Shown: positions 8,456-15,654 of the stretch, piece by piece
How the letters are laid out: every line of letters starts with the position of its first letter
How positions within the stretch are numbered: position 1 is the first letter of the stretch
Notes under the pieces: generated by a model
Databases searched by the model: none
Seen by the model: only the letters and a program-made list of their open reading frames with translations
Told to the model about the DNA's origin: nothing
Source: Gammaproteobacteria bacterium
GTDB taxonomy: Bacteria; Pseudomonadota; Gammaproteobacteria; 21-64-14
Direction: 5' to 3'
Length of the DNA stretch: 53,341 nucleotides
NCBI GenBank assembly: GCA_027013145.1
Contig: JALUXX010000038.1
Coordinates: 1 to 53,341, forward strand
Translations under genes and position numbers: made by a program

Positions 8456-8461
8456 TATAAT
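8456..8461 (+). promoter_or_regulatory. consensus -10 box just before the M50 protease gene
   Basis: A perfect TATAAT at 8456-8461 predicts transcription starting at about 8468-8469, which is the ATG of the next gene. No good -35 hexamer is seen 16-18 nt upstream. If real, the mRNA is leaderless or starts just upstream of the internal ATG at 8478. Confidence 0.4.
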
Positions 8462-8468
8462 CGGCCGA

Positions 8469-9125
8469 ATGCCTGGAATGACCCTCGTTCAGACCATCGC
8501 CGTCCTGGCGTTGCCGTTGCTGTTCGCCATCACGGTGCACGAGGTGGCGCACGGCTGGGCGGCGCGCCGCCTCGGCGACCCCACGGCCATGATGCTCGGG
8601 CGCCTGACGCTCAACCCCGTCAAGCACGTCGACCCGTTGGGCACGGTGCTGATCCCGGCCCTGCTGCTGATTCTCCATGCCCCGTTCCTGTTCGGCTGGG
8701 CCAAGCCGGTCCCGGTGACCTGGCAGAATCTGCGCAATCCCAAGCGCGACATGGCCCTGGTGGCGGCGGCGGGGCCCGGCGCCAACCTCGCGATGGCGCT
8801 GTTTTGGGCGCTGGTGGCGAAGCTCGGGCTGGCGCTCGCGCCGGCCCTCGGGACCTTCGCCCTGCCGATGGTGTTGATGGGCAAGGTGGGGATCACCATC
8901 AATCTCGTCCTGATGGTGTTGAATCTGATCCCGCTCCCGCCGCTCGACGGGGGGCGGGTGCTCGTCGGCCTGCTGCCGGGCCCGCTGGCGTGGAAGGTGA
9001 GCCGCATCGAGCCCTACGGTTTTCCGATCCTCCTCGTGCTGCTGGTCACGGGCGCCCTGGCCTACCTCATCGTCCCGCCGCTCGGGTGGTTCGAGCACCT
9101 CATCTATCTCACCACTGGACTGTAG
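8469..9125 (+). CDS. M50 (site-2-protease family) membrane metalloprotease
   Basis: A 218-aa integral membrane zinc protease. HEVAHG with H24, E25 and H28 supplies the metal-binding HExxH in the first membrane segment, and the C-terminal NLIPLPPLDGGRV supplies the third ligand Asp. There are four to five hydrophobic segments. This is the short YwhC-like form without the PDZ domains of RseP, so it is not the classical sigma-E protease; substrates are unknown. In many gammaproteobacteria this gene sits between yciO and trpS exactly as here. The start could be 8469 or 8478; there is no ribosome site for either. Confidence 0.88.
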   Translation: MPGMTLVQTIAVLALPLLFAITVHEVAHGWAARRLGDPTAMMLGRLTLNPVKHVDPLGTVLIPALLLILHAPFLFGWAKPVPVTWQNLRNPKRDMALVAAAGPGANLAMALFWALVAKLGLALAPALGTFALPMVLMGKVGITINLVLMVLNLIPLPPLDGGRVLVGLLPGPLAWKVSRIEPYGFPILLVLLVTGALAYLIVPPLGWFEHLIYLTTGL

Positions 9126-9134
9126 GCGCCGCCG

Positions 9135-10352
9135 GTGAACTCGGTCCCCGCCGCCAATCTCCGCGTGCTCTCCGGCATGCGCCCGACCGGGCGCTTGCAT
9201 CTGGGCCACTACCACGGGGTGCTCAAGAACTGGGTCGCGCTCCAACATCAGTACGAATGTTTCTTCTTCGTCGCCGACCTGCATGCGCTGACCACCGATT
9301 ACGAGTCCCCAGGCGTGATCCGCGAGAGCGTCTGGGAGATGGTGATCGACTGGCTCGCCGCGGGCGTCGATCCCAAGGCCGCGCGGCTGTTCATTCAGTC
9401 GCGGATCGCGGAGCACTCCGAACTGCACCTGCTGCTGTCGATGATCACGCCGCTGGGCTGGCTCGAGCGCATGCCCACGTACAAGGATCAGCAGGAGCGC
9501 CTGAAGGAGAAGGATCTCGCGACCTACGGATTTCTCGGGTATCCGGTGCTGCAGACGGCCGACATCCTGATCTACAAGGCGGGGTTGGTGCCGGTGGGCG
9601 AGGATCAGGTCCCGCACGTGGAGATGTCGCGTGAGCTGGCGCGCCGCTTCAACCACCTCTACGGACGCGAGCCGGACTTCGAGGAGAAGGCCGAGGCGGC
9701 GGTGCGCACGCTGGGCAAGAAGAACGCGCGCCTCTATCGGGAGCTGCGGCGCCGGTTTCAGGAACGCGGGGACGAGGCGGCCTTGCAGGAGGCGCGCGCG
9801 TTGCTCGAGGCGCGCCAGAACCTCACGCTCGGCGACCGCGAGCGGCTCTACGGCTACCTCGAGGGCGGCTCGCGCGTGCTGCTGCCGGAGCCGCAGGCCC
9901 TGCTCACGCCGGCGGCCCGGATGCCCGGCCTCGACGGGCAGAAGATGTCCAAGTCCTACGGCAACACCATCGCCCTGCGCGACGACCCCGACGCGGTGGC
10001 GCAACGCTTGCGTACCATGCCCACCGATCCGGCGCGCGTGCGCCGCACCGATCCCGGGGACCCGGAGAAGTGCCCGGTATGGCGCTTCCACCAGATCTAC
10101 TCGGACGAGAAGACGCGCGAGTGGGTCCAGCAGGGGTGTCGCAGCGCGGCCTTCGGCTGCCTCGAGTGCAAGCAGCCCGTCATCGACGCCGTGGTCGCGG
10201 AGATCCGGGGTTTCCGCGAGCGCGCGCGCCCGTTCCAGGACGATCCGCAACTGGTCCGTGGTATCATCGCCGAGGGGACCGAATCGGCCCGCGACGTCGC
10301 GCGGCAGACGCTCGACGAGGTGCGCGAGGTGATGGGGCTGGTGTACCGGTGA
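9135..10352 (+). CDS. trpS: tryptophanyl-tRNA synthetase
   Basis: Class I aminoacyl-tRNA synthetase, 405 aa, charging tRNA-Trp. HIGH-equivalent HLGHY is at residues 22-26, and KMSKS at 270-274 in GLDGQKMSKSYGN. Other family blocks are FFFVADLHALT, LGWLERMPTYK and VPVGEDQVPHVEM. Compared with the common bacterial enzyme of about 335 aa, this form carries an insertion of about 70 residues between roughly 177 and 247 (charged, helical, rich in Arg/Glu), which pushes KMSKS far downstream. Start GTG 9135 lies 9 bp after the protease stop. The 3' end overlaps scpA (GTGA). Confidence 0.95.
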   Translation: MNSVPAANLRVLSGMRPTGRLHLGHYHGVLKNWVALQHQYECFFFVADLHALTTDYESPGVIRESVWEMVIDWLAAGVDPKAARLFIQSRIAEHSELHLLLSMITPLGWLERMPTYKDQQERLKEKDLATYGFLGYPVLQTADILIYKAGLVPVGEDQVPHVEMSRELARRFNHLYGREPDFEEKAEAAVRTLGKKNARLYRELRRRFQERGDEAALQEARALLEARQNLTLGDRERLYGYLEGGSRVLLPEPQALLTPAARMPGLDGQKMSKSYGNTIALRDDPDAVAQRLRTMPTDPARVRRTDPGDPEKCPVWRFHQIYSDEKTREWVQQGCRSAAFGCLECKQPVIDAVVAEIRGFRERARPFQDDPQLVRGIIAEGTESARDVARQTLDEVREVMGLVYR

Positions 10353-11269
10353 GCGGGGTTGTGCCGCAGAACGAGCCGGCCGGGGCGCCCGCCGAGGCGG
10401 CGGAGCCGGAGCAGGCGGAGCTGCCGCTGGCGCTCGTGCGCGGCGAGCCGGTCACGGCCCTGCCGCAGGATCTCTACATCCCGCCCTACGCGCTGGAGGT
10501 ATTCCTGGAGGCCTTCGAGGGTCCCCTCGATCTGCTCCTCTATCTCATCCGGCGCCAGAACCTGGATATCCTGGACATCCCGATCGCCGAGATCACGCGC
10601 CAGTACGTCCAGTATGTGGAACTGATGAAGGAGCTGCGCCTGGAGCTGGCGGCCGAGTATCTGGTGATGGCCGCCATCCTCGCCGAGATCAAGTCGCGGC
10701 TGCTGCTGCCGCGACCGACGGAGATCGAGGAGGAGGAGGATCCGCGTGCGGAGCTGGTGCGCCGGCTGCAGGAGTACGAGCGCTGCAAGCAGGCCGCGCA
10801 GGAGCTCGACGCCCTCCCGCGCGTGGGCCGCGACCTGTTCCCGGTCCGCGCCGCGGTTCCGGAGTGCGAGCGTCCGCGCGTGTTGCCCAAGGTCACGCTG
10901 AAGGAACTGCTGGCCGCGTTCCAGGAGGTGCTGGCGCGTGCCGAGATGTTCACCCACCACCACGTGCAGCGCGAGCCGCTGTCGGTGCGCGAGCGCATGT
11001 CGCAGGTACTGGCGGGCGTGCAGGCCGGCGGATTCGTATCTTTTACCAGCCTGTTCGATGTGCGCGAGGGGCGCATGGGAGTGGTCGTCACCCTGCTCGC
11101 GGTGCTGGAGTTGATCCGGGAGTCGCTGCTGGAGCTGGTGCAGGCGGAGGCCTTCGCCCCCATTCACGTGAAGGCGGCCGGGTCGGATGCCGGCCCCGAT
11201 GCCGGTCCGGACGCCGGGATCGACGACGTCGAAGACGAGGAAGCACCCAGTGGAGCCACCGTCGCTTGA
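10349..11269 (+). CDS. scpA: segregation and condensation protein A (ScpA, kleisin)
   Basis: A 306-aa kleisin subunit of the Smc-ScpAB chromosome condensation complex. The N-terminal helical domain that binds Smc contains FEGPLDLLLYLIRRQNLDILDIPI, followed by EYLVMAAILAEIKSRLLLPRP and the C-terminal winged-helix region. GTG 10349 is chosen because it overlaps the trpS stop as GTGA; the frame is open much further upstream inside trpS. It has an extended acidic N-terminus and a C-terminal Asp/Gly/Pro repeat (DAGPDAGPDAG). It overlaps scpB by 20 nt, so the pair is translated together. Confidence 0.94.
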   Translation: MSGVVPQNEPAGAPAEAAEPEQAELPLALVRGEPVTALPQDLYIPPYALEVFLEAFEGPLDLLLYLIRRQNLDILDIPIAEITRQYVQYVELMKELRLELAAEYLVMAAILAEIKSRLLLPRPTEIEEEEDPRAELVRRLQEYERCKQAAQELDALPRVGRDLFPVRAAVPECERPRVLPKVTLKELLAAFQEVLARAEMFTHHHVQREPLSVRERMSQVLAGVQAGGFVSFTSLFDVREGRMGVVVTLLAVLELIRESLLELVQAEAFAPIHVKAAGSDAGPDAGPDAGIDDVEDEEAPSGATVA

Positions 11270-11975
11270 TCGAATTCTCGAGGCCGCGCTGCTCGCGGCC
11301 GAACAGCCGCTCCCGGTGGAGCGGCTGCTGGCGCTGTTCGCCGAGGAAGAGCGCCCCGGGCGCGAGGAGGTGCGCGCGGCGCTGGCGCGCCTCGGCGAGG
11401 CGTGCGCCGAACGCGCCGTCGAGCTGGTGGAGGTCGCGGGCGGCTACCGCTATCAGGTGCGGCGCGAGTTCGCGCCGCACATCGCCCGGCTGTGGGAGGA
11501 GCGTCCGCCGCGCTATTCGCGCGCGCTGCTCGAGACCCTGGCGCTGATCGCCTACCGCCAGCCGATCACGCGCGGGGAGATCGAGGAGATCCGGGGGGTC
11601 GGCGTGAGTTCCTCCATCGTCAAGACGTTGCAGGAGCGCGACTGGATCCGCGTCGTGGGACATCGCGAGGTTCCGGGGCGCCCGGCGATGTACGGGACGA
11701 CGCGGCGCTTCCTCGACGACTTCAATCTCAAGGGCCTGGATGAGCTGCCGACACTCGCGGAGCTGCGCGATCTCTCCCGCGTGAACGTGGAACTGCCGTT
11801 CGACGAGGTCGAGCCGGCGCCGGGCGCGGACGCCCCATCCGGAGATGAGGGGGAGGCGGGGGTGGAGGCGCCTGCAGATGGCGCGACCGGAGCGGCGCCC
11901 GCGCCGGATGCCGACGCGCCCGCCGCAGGCGCGAGGGCGCGCGTCCCGGCGCTGGCCGACGCCGAACCGGAGTGA
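11250..11975 (+). CDS. scpB: segregation and condensation protein B (ScpB)
   Basis: A 241-aa partner of ScpA with two winged-helix domains. Conserved blocks are ILEAALLAAEQPLPVERL at the start and LIAYRQPITRGEIEEIRGV followed by IVKTLQERDWIRVVGHREVPGRP. The GTG at 11250 matches the family start and has GAGG upstream, inside the end of scpA. The last 60 residues are a low-complexity Ala/Gly/Pro/Asp tail, longer than usual. The stop overlaps the rluB start (GTGA), which gives a tight scpA-scpB-rluB operon, a widespread association. Confidence 0.94.
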   Translation: MEPPSLDRILEAALLAAEQPLPVERLLALFAEEERPGREEVRAALARLGEACAERAVELVEVAGGYRYQVRREFAPHIARLWEERPPRYSRALLETLALIAYRQPITRGEIEEIRGVGVSSSIVKTLQERDWIRVVGHREVPGRPAMYGTTRRFLDDFNLKGLDELPTLAELRDLSRVNVELPFDEVEPAPGADAPSGDEGEAGVEAPADGATGAAPAPDADAPAAGARARVPALADAEPE

Positions 11976-12901
11976 CGCCCGGGCGGACGGGCCGCGGCGC
12001 GCGGCCGGGTCGGACGGCGGAGCCCGCCGCAGCCGCGGGGAAGGAAAAACTGCAGAAGATCCTCGCCCGCGCCGGGCTCGGATCGCGGCGCGAGATCGAA
12101 CGCTGGATCGAAGCGGGCCGGGTCGAGGTCAACGGCCACGGTGCGCGCCTCGGCGACCGCGCGGGGCCGGAGGACGCGATCCGGCTCGACGGCCGGCCGG
12201 TCGACGTCGGCGCGGCGGTCTCCGGGCGCGTACTCCTCTACCACAAGCCGGTGGGGGAGGTGACCACGCGCAGCGATCCCGAAGGCCGTCCCACCGTCTT
12301 TCGCAGTCTTCCGCCGTTACCCGGTGGGCGGTGGATCGCCGTGGGGCGCCTCGACCTCAATACGCTGGGGCTGATCCTGTTCACCAACGACGGCGCCCTC
12401 GCGCACCGCCTCATGCATCCCTCGACGGGCCTGGAACGCGAATACGCCGTGCGGGTCCGCGGCGATCCCGACGCGCTGGTCCTCGAACGGCTGCTGCGCG
12501 GTGTCGAACTCGACGACGGACCCGCGCGTTTCGAGGCGATCGCCGCGGGCGGCGCGCGCGGCGCGAACCGGTGGTTCCATGTACTCCTGCGGGAGGGGCG
12601 CCGGCGGCTCGTGCGCCGGCTGTGGGAGTCCCAGGGACTGGAGGTGAGCCGCCTCATCCGGGTGCGCTTCGGTCCGCTGGTGCTGCCGCGCGGACTGCCG
12701 GCGGGGCGGTGGCGCGAGGCGACGGCGGAGGAGCTGCGCGCGCTCTATCGCGCGGCGGGACTGGCGCCGCCGGGCGGAGCCGGTGGACTCCCCCGGCCCG
12801 CCAAGGCCACCAAGTCCACCAAGTCCACCAAGTCCACCGGATCCACCGGGTCGGCCGGACGCCGCCGGATCCCGGCCGGCACCCAGCGCCGGCGCCGGTA
12901 G
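11972..12901 (+). CDS. rluB: 23S rRNA pseudouridine synthase B
   Basis: A 309-aa RsuA-family pseudouridine synthase (E. coli RluB modifies U2605 of 23S rRNA). An S4 domain (KEKLQKILARAGLGSRREIE, RVEVNG) is followed by the catalytic domain with VGRLDLNTLGLILFTNDG, where the Asp of RLD is catalytic, and EREYAVRV. Start GTG 11972 overlaps scpB. The C-terminal tail is disordered, basic and contains a KST tandem repeat encoded by 9-bp repeats (12803-12847), probably binding RNA or merely expanded. Confidence 0.93.
   Translation: MTPGRTGRGARPGRTAEPAAAAGKEKLQKILARAGLGSRREIERWIEAGRVEVNGHGARLGDRAGPEDAIRLDGRPVDVGAAVSGRVLLYHKPVGEVTTRSDPEGRPTVFRSLPPLPGGRWIAVGRLDLNTLGLILFTNDGALAHRLMHPSTGLEREYAVRVRGDPDALVLERLLRGVELDDGPARFEAIAAGGARGANRWFHVLLREGRRRLVRRLWESQGLEVSRLIRVRFGPLVLPRGLPAGRWREATAEELRALYRAAGLAPPGGAGGLPRPAKATKSTKSTKSTGSTGSAGRRRIPAGTQRRRR
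12803..12847 (+). repeat. 9-bp tandem repeat inside rluB
   Basis: Five units, AAGGCCACC, AAGTCCACC (three times) and GGATCCACC, encode K-A/S-T and G-S-T triplets in the C-terminal tail of RluB. The number of units can change by slippage without disrupting the frame. Confidence 0.8.
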
Positions 12902-12911
12902 TCACGGACGC

Positions 12912-13592
12912 ATGGGCGGTCCGCGAGCGGACGGGTTGCGGCTGCCGCGGCGGCGCGTGCGCTCCGTCTACCGCGCGCTGCTCGCCGGCCACGGGCCCCA
13001 ACGGTGGTGGCCCGGCGATACGCCCTTCGAGGTCATGGTCGGCGCGGTGCTGACACAGAACACGGCCTGGAGCAACGTCGAACGGGCGATCGCCAATCTG
13101 CGCGCCGCCGACGCGCTGGATGCCGGGACGATCGCATCGGTCCCGCTACGGCGTCTGGCGCAGTGGATCCGTCCTTCGGGCTACTTCAACGTCAAGGCGC
13201 GACGCCTGCAAAGCTTCTGCCGCTGGTATCGGGACGCCGGCGGCATGCGCCGGCTGTCGCGCTGGGACACCGGGCGCCTGCGCGCGGCGCTGTTGGGCGT
13301 CCACGGTGTCGGTCCCGAGACCGCCGACGACATCCTGCTCTATGCCTTCGGACGCCCGGTGTTCGTGATCGACGCCTACACGCGACGGATCTTCGCGCGC
13401 CTCGGCCTCGTCGGCGGCCGCGAGCCGTACGAGACGTTGCGCGCGGCCTTCGAGCGGGCCCTGGAAACGGATGCGGCCCTGTTCAACGAATACCACGCCC
13501 TCCTGGTGGTACACGGGAAGGACGTCTGCCGCCCGCGGCCGCGCTGCGATGCATGCGTCCTGCGCCGCCACTGTCCCACGGCCGACGCCTGA
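12912..13592 (+). CDS. endonuclease III-related DNA glycosylase (HhH-GPD, 4Fe-4S)
   Basis: A 226-aa HhH-GPD base-excision-repair protein. Family features are FEVMVGAVLTQNTAWSNVERAI, a helix-hairpin-helix (GVHGVGPETADDIL), catalytic Asp D154 in VFVIDAYTRR and a C-terminal 4Fe-4S loop C206-x5-C-x2-C-x5-C221. The lysine used by E. coli Nth for beta-elimination (K120, 18 residues before the Asp) is replaced by E136 at the equivalent spacing, so this is probably a monofunctional glycosylase, closer to the MagIII/archaeal-type branch than to Nth. The first cysteine spacing is x5 rather than the x6 of Nth. ATG 12912 is 11 bp after rluB; a proline-rich upstream extension of the frame overlaps rluB and is not used. 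Confidence 0.85.
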   Translation: MGGPRADGLRLPRRRVRSVYRALLAGHGPQRWWPGDTPFEVMVGAVLTQNTAWSNVERAIANLRAADALDAGTIASVPLRRLAQWIRPSGYFNVKARRLQSFCRWYRDAGGMRRLSRWDTGRLRAALLGVHGVGPETADDILLYAFGRPVFVIDAYTRRIFARLGLVGGREPYETLRAAFERALETDAALFNEYHALLVVHGKDVCRPRPRCDACVLRRHCPTADA

Positions 13593-13598
13593 TCGATC

Positions 13599-13745
13599 GG
13601 CGTCGTCGGCCCTTGCCCCGCCGACGACGCCAGATGCAAACGACATCGGACCAGGCAACGGTGTCGGCCGGGCAAGCCCGGCCCTACCCCACATCCACGA
13701 CGCGCCGGCCCCGGTAGGGCGGGCCTTGGCCTGCCGGCGACGCCG
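13599..13745. repeat. REP/BIME-like cluster, type A
   Basis: Begins with a perfect 12-bp inverted repeat (GGCGTCGTCGGC 13599-13610 / GCCGACGACGCC 13620-13631) directly after the glycosylase stop. A GTAGGGCCGGGCTTGCCCGG unit follows in reverse orientation (13661-13686), then a GTAGGGCGGGCC unit forward at 13714-13742. The same units occur at five other loci in the window. The first hairpin could also act as a terminator, but no T-run follows. Confidence 0.75.
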
Positions 13746-13827
13746 GATTCGAACGACATTGGTCCGATCGATGTCATCGGCCCGCCGGCGGCGCCGTCGC
13801 GACCGCCCGGGCATGGGCGTCGCGGCG

Positions 13828-13854
13828 AAAAAAAACCTCCGGACAGCCCGGAGG
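13828..13854 (-). terminator. rho-independent terminator for the gene at 13910-14347
   Basis: Read on the minus strand: a perfect 7-bp stem CCTCCGG/CCGGAGG with a 5-nt loop, followed by eight T residues. It lies 55 bp after the stop of the small minus-strand gene and is the clearest intrinsic terminator in the window. Confidence 0.9.
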
Positions 13855-13909
13855 TGGAGGGGGAGAGTCCAACCGGTTTGTGTCCGCGGCGGGCGCGCCG
13901 CGGGCGATG

Positions 13910-14347
13910 TCAGGAGACCTTGCGCAGACCGTGCTTGACCCGGGCGCTGAGGTCCTGGAGCTCCTCGGGCATCTGGATCTTCTCGTCGAGGAGGACGATC
14001 AAACGCGGGGTGCCGTCCTGCAGCTCGGCGATACGGCGCAGACCGGCGATCGTGCGCTTGTCGTTGAGCGCCGGATTGACGCCACGCAGCAGGTAGACGC
14101 CGTAGAGGTTGTTGGAGGCGATGTAGTCGAGCACGTCCACGGGACGCTGCGTATGCGGGATGATGATGTGCTCGAAGCCGCCGAGCCGGAACATGCCCTC
14201 CTCGGCAGTCCAATGGTAGACGGCCTTGCCGGTGCGCTGGCTGAAGCTGCGAAACATCTCCATGACCCGCTCGGGGGTCGTGGTCTCGATGGCGATCAGG
14301 CGAAAGTCCGCCTGCACCAACTGTTCGATCGGTTGCCGCTGTGCCAT
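13910..14347 (-). CDS. stand-alone Ycf46-type AAA+ N-terminal domain protein
   Basis: A 145-aa soluble protein. The pattern TPERVMEMFRSFSQRTGKAVYHWTAEEG, then VDVLDYIASNNLYGVYLLRGVNPALND and PRLIVLLDEKIQMPEELQ, resembles the N-terminal, non-ATPase domain of Ycf46-like AAA+ proteins ('...vfvLkdfhp.l.dp...lvlls...piPpeL'). The ATPase module itself is absent: the protein ends just where the AAA+ domain would begin, and a terminator follows. It is therefore either a free-standing partner or decoy for an ATPase encoded elsewhere, or a truncated gene that stays expressed. ATG 14347 has GGGAGA 8 nt upstream. Confidence 0.65.
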   Translation of the reverse strand: MAQRQPIEQLVQADFRLIAIETTTPERVMEMFRSFSQRTGKAVYHWTAEEGMFRLGGFEHIIIPHTQRPVDVLDYIASNNLYGVYLLRGVNPALNDKRTIAGLRRIAELQDGTPRLIVLLDEKIQMPEELQDLSARVKHGLRKVS

Positions 14348-14480
14348 GGCTGCATCTCCCGCATTGATCCTTGCCGTTGGAGCCGGAACCGGCCGCGCCG
14401 GTTCCCAGCCGCCGTTCCTGGGTATTCAGCCTACGGCCGTCCACCCGCTCAAAGCTGTGAATCCTGTCACTGATCGGGCC

Positions 14481-15413
14481 TTAGGCCGGGACCCGATCCA
14501 TGAATTGCACCCGATTCCGGCCCTCCACCTTGGCCTGGTACAGGGCCTCGTCGGCGCGGGCGAAGAGGGCGGCGGGATCGTCTTCCGCCTCCAGGGTGCT
14601 CACCCCGACGCTCACTGTCATCTGCAGCTCGACTTCGTTGCAGGTGCAGCGCATCGCCGCGATCGCATTGCGCAGCCGCTCGGCCAGCATCAGTCCGCCG
14701 AACCACTCGGTGTTGCTGGCGAGGACCACGAATTCCTCGCCGCCGTAGCGGAACAGCATGTCGCTGGCGCGAATGCAACTCGCGGCGCAGTCCGCCACGT
14801 GGCGCAGCGCGCAGTCGCCCATCGTATGCCCGTAGCGGTCGTTGACCGACTTGAAGTGATCGATGTCCATCACCAGCAGCGAGAGGGGGTTCCCGTGGCG
14901 GTGCGCGAGTTCGACCTCGCGTCGCAGCGCGGTGTCCAGGGCCCCGCGGTTGTCGACCCCGGTGAGGGGGTCCTTGGACGCCGACCACAGCGCATAGCGG
15001 TAGAGCAGGGCGTTGCGCAGGGGTTGCAGCAGCAGCGGGAGCAGTTCCTCCAGTTGCGCGATATCGCGGCCGCTGAAGCGCGTGCGACGCAGGAAGGCGA
15101 GTTCCCCCAGGGCCTGGTTTCCGATCATCAGGCGGAAGGTGCAGGTCTGGCGCGCCTCCGCCCCCACCTTGAACAGGAGGGCCTGAGAGGCGTTCCGATA
15201 GACGACCCCGTCGTGGGCGACCTGCGGGCGGATCTGCGTCGAGAACACCTCGACGACGCGTTCCACATCCAGCGTGGTCTGCAGCGCGCGGGTCAGGCGC
15301 AGGGCGTCGGCGATGCGCTGTGTGCGCCGCGGGCCGCCCGCGGCGCGTGCGCTCGCGGGCGGGGCGGGGGCGGGCGACCAGTCATCCGTAACGGTCTGCA
15401 GGTGGGCGGCCAT
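14481..15413 (-). CDS. diguanylate cyclase (GAF-like sensor + GGDEF)
   Basis: A 310-aa soluble protein making cyclic di-GMP. The N-terminal half (about 30-165) looks GAF-like (IADALRLTRALQTTLDVERVVEVF, FRLMIGNQALGELAFLR). The C-terminal GGDEF domain has the active loop GGEEF at 224-228 and an upstream RASD, an RxxD inhibitory site at the correct 5-residue distance, so feedback-inhibited cyclase activity is expected. The ATG at 15413 has GGAG 9 nt upstream; the alternative ATG at 15455 has none and falls inside the predicted -12 element of a sigma54 promoter, so 15413 is preferred. Cysteines in the GGDEF domain (DCAASC, RCTC) are unusual. Confidence 0.9.
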   Translation of the reverse strand: MAAHLQTVTDDWSPAPAPPASARAAGGPRRTQRIADALRLTRALQTTLDVERVVEVFSTQIRPQVAHDGVVYRNASQALLFKVGAEARQTCTFRLMIGNQALGELAFLRRTRFSGRDIAQLEELLPLLLQPLRNALLYRYALWSASKDPLTGVDNRGALDTALRREVELAHRHGNPLSLLVMDIDHFKSVNDRYGHTMGDCALRHVADCAASCIRASDMLFRYGGEEFVVLASNTEWFGGLMLAERLRNAIAAMRCTCNEVELQMTVSVGVSTLEAEDDPAALFARADEALYQAKVEGRNRVQFMDRVPA

Positions 15414-15454
15414 CGTCTGATACTCCGGTTCGCGTCCATTCGCGCCGGGTACCA

Positions 15455-15470
15455 TGCCAAAACCATGCCA
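15455..15470 (-). promoter_or_regulatory. candidate sigma54 promoter of the diguanylate cyclase gene
   Basis: On the minus strand TGGCATGGTTTTGGCA has the invariant GG and GC at exactly the -24/-12 spacing (TGGCACG-N4-TTGCW, two mismatches: T at position 6, G at position 13). The predicted start at about 15444 gives a 31-nt leader to the ATG at 15413. A possible IHF site and a perfect palindrome lie upstream, as expected for this promoter class. Confidence 0.5.
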
Positions 15471-15501
15471 GGAGCTGGCATGTAGAAAGAAAGGATAAAG
15501 A

Positions 15502-15514
15502 AATCAAACAGATA
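15502..15514. promoter_or_regulatory. possible IHF binding site
   Basis: AATCAA-ACAG-ATA differs at one position from WATCAA-N4-TTR and sits in an A/T-rich tract (15483-15545) between the sigma54-like promoter and an upstream palindrome. IHF commonly bends DNA in this position at sigma54 promoters. Confidence 0.3.
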
Positions 15515-15526
15515 TAAACTTTCCCA

Positions 15527-15543
15527 AATAATCCAGGATTATT
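15527..15543. promoter_or_regulatory. perfect 17-bp palindrome, candidate activator operator
   Basis: AATAATCC-A-GGATTATT is a perfect 8-1-8 palindrome in otherwise very GC-rich DNA. It lies about 57-73 bp upstream of the -24 element of the diguanylate cyclase promoter and 112 bp before the divergent thioredoxin gene, and could serve either gene. Confidence 0.5.
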
Positions 15544-15654
15544 TCGACGGGTTTCTGACGGAAAATCGGCGGATTTCGGGCTCCCGCGGACGCTCTCCGG
15601 AACCGATCTTCCCCTCCGCCACGGCCCGCGGCCGCCGCGTGCTAGACTCCATCC

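Noticed and set aside
7833-10250. Minus-strand frame of about 800 codons opposite yciO, the M50 protease and trpS.
   Set aside because: Antisense shadow: the composition is rich in His/Arg/Gln and shows no family motif, whereas the plus strand carries three recognised genes.
12783-12911. Longer N-terminus of the endonuclease III-like protein.
   Set aside because: The extension is Pro/Ser repeat that overlaps rluB in another frame; the conserved domain begins after ATG 12912.
15414-15455. Upstream ATG (15455) for the diguanylate cyclase.
   Set aside because: No ribosome site, and it falls within the proposed -12 element; ATG 15413 has GGAG at a proper distance.
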